A stretch of DNA of 34,335 nt, taken from assembly GCA_903863295.1 (NCBI GenBank), contig CAIPBM010000181.1, forward strand, positions 1 through 34,335, given 5' to 3'. This stretch comes from an uncultured Verrucomicrobiota bacterium. Its GTDB lineage: Bacteria; Verrucomicrobiota; Verrucomicrobiia; Methylacidiphilales; UBA1321. Below the pieces are notes generated by a model. The model was not told where the DNA came from. It did not search any database and saw nothing but the letters and a program-made list of their open reading frames with translations. Made by a program: the position numbers and the translations under genes. The first letter of the stretch is position 1. Each line of letters begins with the position of its first letter. Shown here piece after piece: positions 8,351 through 16,055 of this stretch.

Positions 8351-9846
8351 ACCCCTCATCACGTTGCCATTCTGCCTTCGGGTTGGTGATCGGGCTTGCC
8401 GCTCTTTTGGCTCCGGCTTCGCTTTGTGCCGTCGAGACGGCGCCACAGAGTTCCCCGACACCAGCGGCCTCAAATCCGGTTCAATCGGCGCAACCTACCT
8501 CACCTTCCGGCCCCCAGCCGGTGAAAACCTATTCCCTGCCCGATTTCCTGACAATCGTCATGAGCCGAAGCCCCGGCATCCAGAGCGCCATTCTTCAGGC
8601 CAAAGCCGCCGATTATAAAGCCAAGGCCGTCCGGGCTTCGTACCTACCCAAGCTAAGAGCCATCGGCCAGACCGGCTATGTCAACGGTACCGGCCTGAGC
8701 CCTCTGGCCGACCTAAGCAATAACCAAAATCAGGTCAAAGGCTTCGTCGATGGCGGCGGCGGCACGCTCGACTTTCCCCTCTATGAGGAAGGCACCTTCC
8801 TTGGTATCAATACGCCGCCCAAGGCCGAGGTTTATTACGCGATGAAAAGCGAGGCCGACAATCAGGCCCTGCTGACCCGCGATCAAATCCGGCTCGACTC
8901 CATCACGGCTTATTTTCTCGCCGTGCAGGAAACGCGCAAGGGCCGGTTACTGGCACAAGAGGTGGGCATCCTGACCAAGCAGGCGCAGATCGCGGAAATC
9001 GAATACAACCACCAGATCATCTCGAAGGATGAATTTGATAATAGCCGTCTGCAACTGGAGCAAGCGCAGGAAGACCTGGTTCAATCGCAATGGCAGGCAG
9101 CCCATTCCTTCGTCGTCGTGGCCAGCCTGCTCGGCGTGAATGACGCCACGAGCATCCACCTACCCGGAGATCAGCCGATACCGGCCTCGCTCCCACCCTT
9201 CGACGTGGTCCTCACCCACGTCCTCGAAAGCAATCCGGCGCTGATGCAGCAAATCGCCGCGCTCAAGCAGGCCAATGCCCAGCACAGTTTTGAGCTCACC
9301 AAGATGCAACCCACGGCTCAAATCAAAAATTCCTATACGTGGGGCGACGATTACAACCCTCCTGGCCACGACCAGTGGCTCTCCCGCCTCCAGGTCTCCA
9401 TCCCCCTCTTTGATGGCGGCGAGAACTATTACAATGTCCGCTCGGCCACGGAGCAGGTCGAGTCGCAAAAGCAACTTCTCTACCAGACCAAACTCAACCT
9501 GGAAAGCGACCTCCATCAGGCGTACGACGCCGCCCAGAACCTGCATCGGTACTACCTGCAAAACCGCGTCACCATGGGCCAGCGCAAAATCGCCATGGAA
9601 AAGCAGGAAGTCCTCTCCAACTACGGTCAGGCGCAGGCCTCGGAATACCTTAGCTCCCAGCTCGACTACATTAATTCGAGCCTGGCCGTGGAAGACAGTT
9701 ACTACTCCATGATGGTCGCCTTCGCCCAGCTCGACAAAGCCGGTTCCTATACCGGTTCCGTGCCGATTATCGGTGGACAACTTTCCGCCATGGGGAATGC
9801 CCCGGCACTCGACACGATCCAGCCCCCGAAAAGCGGATCGGATTGA
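8347..9846 (+). CDS. TolC-family outer membrane efflux/export channel
   Basis: The 499-residue protein has a signal peptide (hydrophobic core near 11-24, likely cleavage after ASLCA) and a Pro/Ser/Thr-rich linker. Two OEP repeats follow, roughly 65-270 and 275-475, each starting with the typical LPDFLTIVMSRSPGIQSA / FDVVLTHVLESNPALMQQ helix and carrying long Gln/Ala-rich coiled coils. It should form a trimeric outer-membrane channel-tunnel. Cys27 does not fit a lipobox well, so cleavage by ordinary signal peptidase is more likely than lipidation. It is the last gene of the cluster and starts inside the stop codon of the glycosyltransferase gene. It pairs naturally with the adaptor at 2612. 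Confidence 0.9.
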   Translation: MNPSSRCHSAFGLVIGLAALLAPASLCAVETAPQSSPTPAASNPVQSAQPTSPSGPQPVKTYSLPDFLTIVMSRSPGIQSAILQAKAADYKAKAVRASYLPKLRAIGQTGYVNGTGLSPLADLSNNQNQVKGFVDGGGGTLDFPLYEEGTFLGINTPPKAEVYYAMKSEADNQALLTRDQIRLDSITAYFLAVQETRKGRLLAQEVGILTKQAQIAEIEYNHQIISKDEFDNSRLQLEQAQEDLVQSQWQAAHSFVVVASLLGVNDATSIHLPGDQPIPASLPPFDVVLTHVLESNPALMQQIAALKQANAQHSFELTKMQPTAQIKNSYTWGDDYNPPGHDQWLSRLQVSIPLFDGGENYYNVRSATEQVESQKQLLYQTKLNLESDLHQAYDAAQNLHRYYLQNRVTMGQRKIAMEKQEVLSNYGQAQASEYLSSQLDYINSSLAVEDSYYSMMVAFAQLDKAGSYTGSVPIIGGQLSAMGNAPALDTIQPPKSGSD

Positions 9847-9972
9847 GCGGGAAATTATCCGGAGCCTCTCCAGTTAACATCTGCTATTTCGATAGGGCTA
9901 GCCTTCCATCAAGGCACGTGCCCCTGCGTCCTTCCCTGTAAGTTCAGTAGCAAAAACTTTCAAATTATCCTA

Positions 9973-10003
9973 TTCTGAGAGCTCAAGAGAGCAGGCTTAT
10001 AAT
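9973..10003 (+). promoter_or_regulatory. Candidate sigma70 promoter of tRNA-Arg
   Basis: An exact TATAAT stands at 9998-10003, 16 bases before the first tRNA base. The -35 side is weak: TTCTGA at 9973-9978 (19-bp spacer) or CTGAGA at 9975-9980 (17 bp). Confidence 0.45.
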
Positions 10004-10019
10004 TAAAATCCTGCCATAA

Positions 10020-10092
10020 GACCCTATAGCTCAAATGGATAGAGCACCGGTTTCCTAAACCGGCTATCCCAGTTCAATTCTGGGTGGGGTCA
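10020..10092 (+). tRNA. tRNA-Arg (anticodon CCT)
   Basis: A full cloverleaf can be folded. The acceptor GACCCTA (10020-10026) pairs with TGGGGTC (10085-10091). The D stem is GCTC/GAGC. The anticodon stem CCGGT/ACCGG encloses the loop TTCCTAA with anticodon CCT (10054-10056), reading AGG. The T stem CCCAG/CTGGG has the loop TTCAATT. The discriminator is A10092 and CCA is not encoded. It lies between the TolC-like gene and the TPR gene. Confidence 0.93.
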
Positions 10093-10122
10093 TTTTAAAA
10101 TCATCCCGTCGTTTCCTATTGC

Positions 10123-11415
10123 ATGAGAAAACTTCTCTTTTTGCTCGGTCTGGTTGGAATCTCCGCGTTATCCGCGCCCGCCCAGCTTCTCACTCAGCAA
10201 CAGCCTCCCGCTTTCCAAAAGGGCATGGCCGCCTTCGCCAAGGGTGACTATGCGCAGGCCATCACCAGCTTCACCGAGGTCATCCAGGCTGATCCGCAAA
10301 ATGCCCTCGCCTATAACAATCGCGGTCTCGCCTACAAGCATACCGGCGCCGACGACAAGGCGATTGTCGATTTTGATCAAGCCATCCAGCTCGATCCGCG
10401 CGATCCGAATGCCTATAACAATCGCGGCCTGATTTATTCTGCGCAAGGCGATTACGAAAAGGCCATCGCCGATTTCACCGATGCCACGAAGATCAATCCC
10501 GCCGATCCCAAGGCCTACAACAATCGCGGACTGGCCTATCTCGACCAAGGCGACAATGACAAGGCCCTCGCCGATTTCGACCAGGCCGTGCAGTTGGATC
10601 CGAAGGATGCCATCGCGGCGAATAACCGCGGGCGCGTCTACTTCGCCAAGGGCGACTCCGACCGGGCCCTGGCCGAGTTCGAGCAGGCGCTCCTGCTCGA
10701 TCCCAAACTGGCCAAGGCCTACGACTGCCAGGGTTTGGTCTATCTGAGCAAGGGCGACAACGACAAAGCCCTTGCCGATTTTAATCAAGCCATTGCCCTG
10801 ACACCTCAAGATCCTATTCCCTTTAATAATCGCGGACTGCTCAGCCAGGCCATGGGCGATACAGCCAAGGCTCTCGCCGACTTCACCCAAGCCATTCAAC
10901 TCGATCCCAACTATGCTGTCGCCTATGATAACCGCGGGATGCTTTACAAGGCGACGGGCGATTTAGACAAAGCGTTTGCCGATCTAACCCAGGCGATCAA
11001 TCTTAATCCCCGCGATGCCCGGGCCTATACGAATCGCGGACTCATCAACAAAGCCAAGGGCGAACCGGACCAAGCTCTCGCCGATTACCGGAAGGCGATC
11101 CAGATCGACCCGAATAATTTTGCCGCTTACAACAATCTCGCCTGGCTCTTGGCTACTTGCCCCGAGGAGGGCGCTCGCAATGGGAGCAAAGCTGTAGAAG
11201 CCGCCAACCGCGCCCACGACCTGTCGGACGATAAAAATCCCGGCGTGCTGGACACCCTCGCCGCCGCCTACGCAGAAGCGGGCGATTTTGATAATGCCGT
11301 GAAGTGGGAGACCCATTTTCTGGCCACTCCAAACCTTGATCCCAAGGCCGCCGCCAGTGCCCAAAGCCGGCTAACTCTCTATCAAGCGAAGCAGCCCTAT
11401 CACACAGAGAAGTGA
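10123..11415 (+). CDS. Secreted tetratricopeptide repeat protein
   Basis: The 430-residue protein has a signal peptide (MRKLLFLLGLVGISALSAPAQ, likely cut after APA). Nine regular 34-residue TPR units follow, from about residue 30 to 340, then two divergent ones. The repeats share the core AYNNRGLAY...GD.DKALADF.QAI.LDP, a bacterial TPR variant. Such domains bind protein partners; no enzymatic module is present. The final units (NFAAYNNLAWLLATCPEEGARNG...KNPGVLDTLAAAYAEAGDF) are of the type common in the last repeats of Verrucomicrobia and Planctomycetes TPR proteins. No clear ribosome binding site precedes the ATG, which is 30 bp past the tRNA. The gene converges on the hydrolase at 11429 with 13 bp between. 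Confidence 0.88.
   Translation: MRKLLFLLGLVGISALSAPAQLLTQQQPPAFQKGMAAFAKGDYAQAITSFTEVIQADPQNALAYNNRGLAYKHTGADDKAIVDFDQAIQLDPRDPNAYNNRGLIYSAQGDYEKAIADFTDATKINPADPKAYNNRGLAYLDQGDNDKALADFDQAVQLDPKDAIAANNRGRVYFAKGDSDRALAEFEQALLLDPKLAKAYDCQGLVYLSKGDNDKALADFNQAIALTPQDPIPFNNRGLLSQAMGDTAKALADFTQAIQLDPNYAVAYDNRGMLYKATGDLDKAFADLTQAINLNPRDARAYTNRGLINKAKGEPDQALADYRKAIQIDPNNFAAYNNLAWLLATCPEEGARNGSKAVEAANRAHDLSDDKNPGVLDTLAAAYAEAGDFDNAVKWETHFLATPNLDPKAAASAQSRLTLYQAKQPYHTEK
10240..11130 (+). repeat. Tandem 102-bp coding repeats (TPR units)
   Basis: Nine in-frame 102-bp units encode the 34-residue TPRs. The repeated stretch around AACAATCGCGG is conserved at DNA level in most units, so slippage or recombination between units is possible. 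Boundaries are approximate. Confidence 0.7.
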
Positions 11416-11428
11416 AGGCATCCTCTCT

Positions 11429-12367
11429 TCAAATATTGAATTGAGCGTGGGCGGTTTCGCGTTTGTTCGTGATCTCGATCCGCCGTAAGAGCCAGCTCTC
11501 GATTCGATCCAGTACCTGGGGCTTGTCGAAGTCATGCAGGAGCAGGTGATAGGACTCCGGGAAAAAACGCAGCTCCTTTTCGCGACTGCCCAGCCTTGAG
11601 AAAAAATGCTCCACCTGTACCGGGGGAATGAACACATCGTTCGCGGCGTACAAAGCCAGCACGGGCACCTTGATCTTCGGCGCGTCTTCATTGCATCCCC
11701 CGATCAGCTCGAAGAGACATTTGAAAAAACGGACACTGAAACTGTCGAGTTTGTGGGTTGTGGTCTGGAACCATTGCCGGTGCGCTTCATCGCGTGTGAC
11801 CCATTTGGAGGGATCATTCTGATCCCGACGGGCAGCCTTGCGAAAATTGATGCGCTGCGCCGGGCGCACCCTGAGAAAGAAATGAAAGAGAATCCGGTGC
11901 CAGAGCGACGGCGACCGGGGCACCGCCACCACGGGCGAGGCCAGGATCAGTCCGGACGGCAATTCCGATTCCCGGGCCTGCGCAACAAAGCGGGTCAGCA
12001 ACGCTGCGCCCATGCTTTCTCCATAATAATAGATTTGCGAATCGGGATGGCGGCTGCGCACCAAGGTCAGGAAGGAACTCAAGTCGGCAAACCATTCCTC
12101 GATCCGTTTCAGGTCGCCGCGCCGTTCCGGCCGGGGATCGTTCCCCTGCCCCCGCAACTCAATCGCATACGTCACGATCTGATCTTTTGCCAGATGACCG
12201 GCCAGTGGCTCGAAATCGAGCGCCGCCCCGCTTAGCCCATGCACGGCTACAACCACTGCCTGAGGACGTTCACCCGTAGAAAGACCGGCGTCCCAGTAGG
12301 CATAGGGAAATATCTCACCATCCGAAGCCGTCCAGGTCTGTCGGGAAAAAGTCAGCGTGGGCGACAT
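11429..12367 (-). CDS. Alpha/beta hydrolase (monoacylglycerol lipase / serine aminopeptidase S33-like)
   Basis: The 312-residue protein has the fold signature VVVAVHGLSG (oxyanion region, H43-G44). The nucleophile elbow GESMG gives S118. ALYAANDVFIPP gives acid D244. SYHLLLHDFD holds the catalytic His (H274 or H278; H274 in SYH is less usual, H278 fits the HD pattern better). RGQG near residue 72 and a helical lid region at about 150-215 match the monoglyceride-lipase/lysophospholipase group. No signal peptide is seen. The ATG at 12367 gives MSPTLTFSRQTWTASDG, a normal beginning for the family. The substrate is unknown, probably an acyl ester. Confidence 0.82.
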   Translation of the reverse strand: MSPTLTFSRQTWTASDGEIFPYAYWDAGLSTGERPQAVVVAVHGLSGAALDFEPLAGHLAKDQIVTYAIELRGQGNDPRPERRGDLKRIEEWFADLSSFLTLVRSRHPDSQIYYYGESMGAALLTRFVAQARESELPSGLILASPVVAVPRSPSLWHRILFHFFLRVRPAQRINFRKAARRDQNDPSKWVTRDEAHRQWFQTTTHKLDSFSVRFFKCLFELIGGCNEDAPKIKVPVLALYAANDVFIPPVQVEHFFSRLGSREKELRFFPESYHLLLHDFDKPQVLDRIESWLLRRIEITNKRETAHAQFNI

Positions 12368-12475
12368 TAATTCTTTTCTAGCGAGGGCACGTCACCGTCG
12401 CAAAAGTGAATTTAACGACAAAGTTGCCAAGTGCAAGTTCCGCCCTGCGCATCGACCTAGGGCATCGGAACCACC

Positions 12476-14038
12476 TCACGGCTTGAGCTGATATGTAAAC
12501 GTACCCGGCTCAGATTCAACCAGTCCAGGTTCCACCGTCCCTTTCTCGTCCTCAACTTCCTGACCGCGCCGCTTCAGCTTTGCGAAGAACTCAACCAATG
12601 TCTCGGCCAATTTGGGGCCAATCCCTTCAATCGCGCGGATTTCCTCCGCCGTTGCCACTCGCAATTTATCAATCGAACCGAAATGGCGCAGCAGGAGCTT
12701 CTTGCGGTTTTCACTAACGCCGGGGCAGTCATCGAGAATGCTCTCACTCACGCGCCGCTTCATGAGGATTTGATGGTAACCATTGGCAAAGCGGTGGGCC
12801 TCATCGCGAATCCGCTGCAAGAGCCGGATCGCGCCGGAGGAATGATCGATCACCAGGGGTAGGCTGATTCCGGGACGAAAAATCTCCTCCCGTTCCTTGG
12901 CCAGTCCGATGATCGGGAGATCATCAAGGCCTAACGCCTTTAACTCCCGGCACGCACTACTGAGCTGTCCCTTGCCACCGTCCACCACGATCAAGCTGGG
13001 ACGGCGAATGCCCTCACTCAGCACGCGGGAGTACCGGCGCCGAACCACCTCCGCCATGCTCGCGAAGTCATCCTGCCCCTCCACGCCTTTGATACGGTAG
13101 CGCCGGTAATCGTCCCGGTCAGGCTTTCCATCCCGGAAACAAACCATGGAGGCAACCTTGTGCGTGGTCGAAATGTTGGAAATATCGAAACACTCGATGA
13201 TGCGTAGCGGTTGATCCAACTCGAGGGCTTCCTGCAGTGCCACCATGTCCTCGCCCGGCTTCACCGTCGTGTTGAACTGACGCGCAAAGCGTTTTGTGGG
13301 GCGTGTGGTTTTCTTGAGATCATTGAGCAGGTTTCGTATCTCCGCCGCCCGCTCGAAGTCGAGCCGCTCGGCCGCCTTCTCCATCTCAGCCTTGAACTCG
13401 GCCAGCATCTCCCCGGATGCGCCATCCAGAAAGTCACACGCCTGTTTCACCTGGGCCAGATAGCCCGCGCGGGTGATCTTGTTCACGCACGGCGCGGAGC
13501 AATTTTTGATGATGTGCTGGAGGCAATGACGGAAATCAACCTCACCCGGAATCTCCGGCAGGCAGGTGCGGATGTGAAATTTACGACGCAGCAGGGTTAA
13601 GGTCTTCCGCAACGATCCCGCATGGGGAAACGGCCCGAAGTAGCGCGCGCCGTCATCTTTCTTCACCCGGGATAACTGGAAACGGGGAAAGGGATCGTTC
13701 AGGTTCACCTTTACGAGCAGGAACCTCTTGTCGTCGCGGAAACTGATATTGTACCGCGGACGGTACTCCTTGATCAGTTTCCCCTCGAGCAAGAGCGACT
13801 CCGGCTCACTCTTCACCGTGTGCGCCTCCAGGTCCCAGATACTTTCCAGCAACGCCTGGGTCTTCGGATCAGCGCGGTATTGTCGCGACGGATGAAAATA
13901 CTGGCTGACCCGCTTGTGCAGGTCGCGCGCCTTGCCGACATAGATCACCCGGTTGAACCGGTCCTTGAAAAGATAGACGCCCGGCTTATGCGGCAAATCG
14001 CGCACCTTCGGCATGACATCGGGACGTTCAACGGGCAT
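12476..14038 (-). CDS. uvrC: Excinuclease ABC subunit C, short form
   Basis: The 520-residue nucleotide-excision-repair nuclease makes the 3' and 5' incisions with UvrB. The N-terminal GIY-YIG domain reads GVYLF (20-24) and IYVGKA (32-37). Cysteines C159, C172, C180 and C184 match the conserved cluster of UvrC proteins. The UvrB-binding UVR motif lies at about 209-244. The C-terminal RNase H-like nuclease keeps D285 (ECFDIS), D353 (VVDGGKGQ) and H415 (RDEAHRFA). Helix-hairpin-helix motifs end the core at 436-486. UvrC is usually about 600 residues; here UVR is joined to ECFDIS by only about 40 residues, so the segment normally between them is missing. The gene is on the minus strand, 108 bp upstream of the hydrolase gene. 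Confidence 0.93.
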   Translation of the reverse strand: MPVERPDVMPKVRDLPHKPGVYLFKDRFNRVIYVGKARDLHKRVSQYFHPSRQYRADPKTQALLESIWDLEAHTVKSEPESLLLEGKLIKEYRPRYNISFRDDKRFLLVKVNLNDPFPRFQLSRVKKDDGARYFGPFPHAGSLRKTLTLLRRKFHIRTCLPEIPGEVDFRHCLQHIIKNCSAPCVNKITRAGYLAQVKQACDFLDGASGEMLAEFKAEMEKAAERLDFERAAEIRNLLNDLKKTTRPTKRFARQFNTTVKPGEDMVALQEALELDQPLRIIECFDISNISTTHKVASMVCFRDGKPDRDDYRRYRIKGVEGQDDFASMAEVVRRRYSRVLSEGIRRPSLIVVDGGKGQLSSACRELKALGLDDLPIIGLAKEREEIFRPGISLPLVIDHSSGAIRLLQRIRDEAHRFANGYHQILMKRRVSESILDDCPGVSENRKKLLLRHFGSIDKLRVATAEEIRAIEGIGPKLAETLVEFFAKLKRRGQEVEDEKGTVEPGLVESEPGTFTYQLKP

Positions 14039-14121
14039 GGGGTATTATGACATAAACTTCCCTGCTCGTCATGAGCTACGCACTTATTCCTCGTTTCCAA
14101 GTTGCACTTGGGACGCCTACA

Positions 14122-14161
14122 GCTTACGCGAAATTCCATTTCGTCCATTTGTCGCGTAAGC
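14122..14161. repeat. Nested inverted repeat
   Basis: The outer arms GCTTACGCGA (14122-14131) and TCGCGTAAGC (14152-14161) are perfect complements. An inner pair CGAAA/TTTCG lies at 14129-14143. It may fold as a hairpin in the leader region between uvrC and the radical SAM gene. There is no T-tract, so it is not a classical terminator. Confidence 0.5.
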
Positions 14162-14176
14162 GACTCTCTTAAATCC

Positions 14177-14213
14177 GTCATCCTGAGCGGAGCGTAGCGG
14201 AGTCGAAGGACCT
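14177..14213. repeat. GTCATCCTGAG...GTCGAAGGA intergenic repeat, copy 1
   Basis: The sequence starts GTCATCCTGAGCGGAGC and ends GTCGAAGGACCT. It shares both ends with the copy at 25483-25507. Short repeats of this type are familiar from intergenic DNA of several bacterial phyla. Confidence 0.55.
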
Positions 14214-14389
14214 CTTACTATTTTTGCCTTTGTGCATCTTGTTCCCAGATCCATTTCCTTCAATCCTTCACACGTAGTACCACGCTGCCAACTCCACGTT
14301 AAAATGAGCAGAACAATTCAGCCTATCTCGGCATGAATTCTTCTTTCTCGTTAGCCTCCACCCCAATCCTGTGCTAATTACACTTACCT

Positions 14390-16045
14390 GTGCTCTCCGT
14401 TGAACCAACGATTGAAGCTCCCTCGGAAAAAGACGCATCTCGTTTGCGTTCCTTTCGTCCCCGCCATCGCCGCCGCATTCTCTGCGCCTTCCCCCGCTAC
14501 AGCTACAGCTTCGGCACCTTCAATCATGCGTTCCCCTTGATGGGCGACGTCAAAGGCTTCATGCCGCCGCAAGGCATCCTCCTCATCGCGGCTCTCATCC
14601 CGCAGGAATGGGAAATTAAATTCGTCGATGAAAACATCCGCCGGATCACCCCCGAAGAATTTGCCTGGTCCGACGCCGTCTTCGTCTCCGGCATGCACAT
14701 TCAGCGACAACGCATTCACGACATCACCCGTCGCGCCCATGCAGCGGGAAAAGTGGTGGCTTTGGGCGGCCCCTCCGTCTCCTCCGCGCCCGATTTTTAT
14801 CCCGAGGTCGACCTGCTTCATTGCGGCGAGATCGGCGACGGAACCCTGCGCCTTTTTGAGCATCTCGACGAAACAGTTGCACGTCCGCCGGTACAAATCA
14901 TCTACCGCACCGTCGAGCGGCTACCGATGATCGAGTTCCCGACGCCCGCCTATCACCGGATCAACCTGAGGCAATATCTCCTCGGCTCCGTCCAGTTCTC
15001 CAGCGGATGCCCCTTCACCTGCGAGTTCTGCGACATCCCCGCGCTCTATGGACGCAACCCGCGCCTCAAGTCGCCGGAACAAATCATCCGGGAGCTCGAT
15101 CTCCTGGCCGATGGGGGCTGCGTGTCCGTCTATTTCGTCGACGACAATTTCATCGGGAATCCCAAGGCTGCGGAACAACTCCTGCCCTATTTGATCGAGT
15201 GGCAAAAGAAACGCGATTATACCGTGCGCCTTTCCTGCGAGGCCACGCTCAATATGGTGACTCACACCAAAATCCTTGAGCAAATGCGCGAAGCCGCTTT
15301 TACCAATGTCTTCTTTGGCATTGAGACGCCGGAACCCGTCGCATTGAAGGCGATGAAGAAAGGCCAGAATTTGCGCACGCCGATTCTGGACGCCATCCAG
15401 ACCTTCAACCGCTATGGCATTGAGGTCGCCTCTGGCATCATCATGGGCCTTGATACGGACACGGACGAAACGCCCCAGGCGATCATCGACTTCGCCCATG
15501 AATCGAACATCCCGATCATGACGGTGAATATCCTCTATGCTTTGCCCAATACCGCGCTCTATGCGCGTTTGGAAAAGGAACACCGCGTCTTGCATGACGC
15601 AGAAGATCGCGATTCCAACATCGTCTTTCTCCAGCCCTACGAGAACGTGGTGAGGAACTGGCAGCGGGTCATCGGCCACATCTTCAGCCCGGAACAACTT
15701 TACGCGCGCTACGCCTATAACGCGGAACATACCTACCCAAACCGCATCAAACCGTGCGAACCGCTCAAGCAGGCCACCTGGCCCAATATCCGACGGGCCC
15801 TCAATATTTTCCGACGCATCGTCTGGCGGGTCGGCATCTGTAGCGATTACCGGCGTCTTTTCTGGAAGATGGCCTGGAAAGAGTTGAAGCAGGGCAATGT
15901 CGAGACGGTGTTTCAGGTCGCCATGGTTGCGCATCACCTCATCACCTACTCACGGGAGTGCACCCAGGGAAAGATGCAGTCGTCCAACTACTCCATTCGT
16001 CGCGTGGAGGAAGACCGCGAGAACGCCGCCTTGGCCGCCGCCTGA
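14390..16045 (+). CDS. B12-binding radical SAM protein with DUF4070-like C-terminus (HpnP-like)
   Basis: The 551-residue protein starts at GTG 14390, since an in-frame TAA lies just upstream. Residues 29-175 form a cobalamin-binding Rossmann-like domain (ILCAFPRYSYSFGTFNHAFP, MPPQGILLIAALIP, VFVSGMHIQRQ, VVALGGPSVS). The radical SAM core carries C207-X3-C211-X2-C214 (SSGCPFTCEFCDIPALYG), VDDNFIGN and IETPEPVALKAM. The C-terminal part resembles DUF4070. The overall pattern closely recalls hopanoid C-2 methylase HpnP, a B12-dependent radical SAM methyltransferase. No squalene-hopene cyclase or other hpn gene is in the window, so the substrate is left open and no symbol is given. It ends 10 bp before the converging dehydrogenase gene. 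Confidence 0.85.
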   Translation: MLSVEPTIEAPSEKDASRLRSFRPRHRRRILCAFPRYSYSFGTFNHAFPLMGDVKGFMPPQGILLIAALIPQEWEIKFVDENIRRITPEEFAWSDAVFVSGMHIQRQRIHDITRRAHAAGKVVALGGPSVSSAPDFYPEVDLLHCGEIGDGTLRLFEHLDETVARPPVQIIYRTVERLPMIEFPTPAYHRINLRQYLLGSVQFSSGCPFTCEFCDIPALYGRNPRLKSPEQIIRELDLLADGGCVSVYFVDDNFIGNPKAAEQLLPYLIEWQKKRDYTVRLSCEATLNMVTHTKILEQMREAAFTNVFFGIETPEPVALKAMKKGQNLRTPILDAIQTFNRYGIEVASGIIMGLDTDTDETPQAIIDFAHESNIPIMTVNILYALPNTALYARLEKEHRVLHDAEDRDSNIVFLQPYENVVRNWQRVIGHIFSPEQLYARYAYNAEHTYPNRIKPCEPLKQATWPNIRRALNIFRRIVWRVGICSDYRRLFWKMAWKELKQGNVETVFQVAMVAHHLITYSRECTQGKMQSSNYSIRRVEEDRENAALAAA

Positions 16046-16055
16046 TTCGCGTCCC

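Larger units (their letters stand above)
14039..14389. other. Intergenic region with inverted repeats, no gene seen
   Basis: This 351-bp gap separates the divergent uvrC and radical SAM genes. It contains a nested inverted repeat (14122-14161) and a GTCATCC-type repeat (14177-14213). An ATG at 14333 is in frame with the radical SAM gene, but that frame hits a TAA after 14 codons. I see no convincing RNA gene or promoter. Confidence 0.6.

Noticed and set aside
9847..9972. Terminator after the TolC-like gene
   Set aside because: Only a short GGCAC/GTGCC palindrome is present, without a T-tract, so a terminator cannot be supported.
10240..11130. CRISPR-like or satellite array
   Set aside because: The regular 102-bp periodicity is explained by in-frame TPR units of a secreted protein; there are no unique spacers.
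14333..14377. Upstream ATG for the radical SAM gene
   Set aside because: The ATG at 14333 is in frame but is followed by an in-frame TAA before the GTG at 14390.
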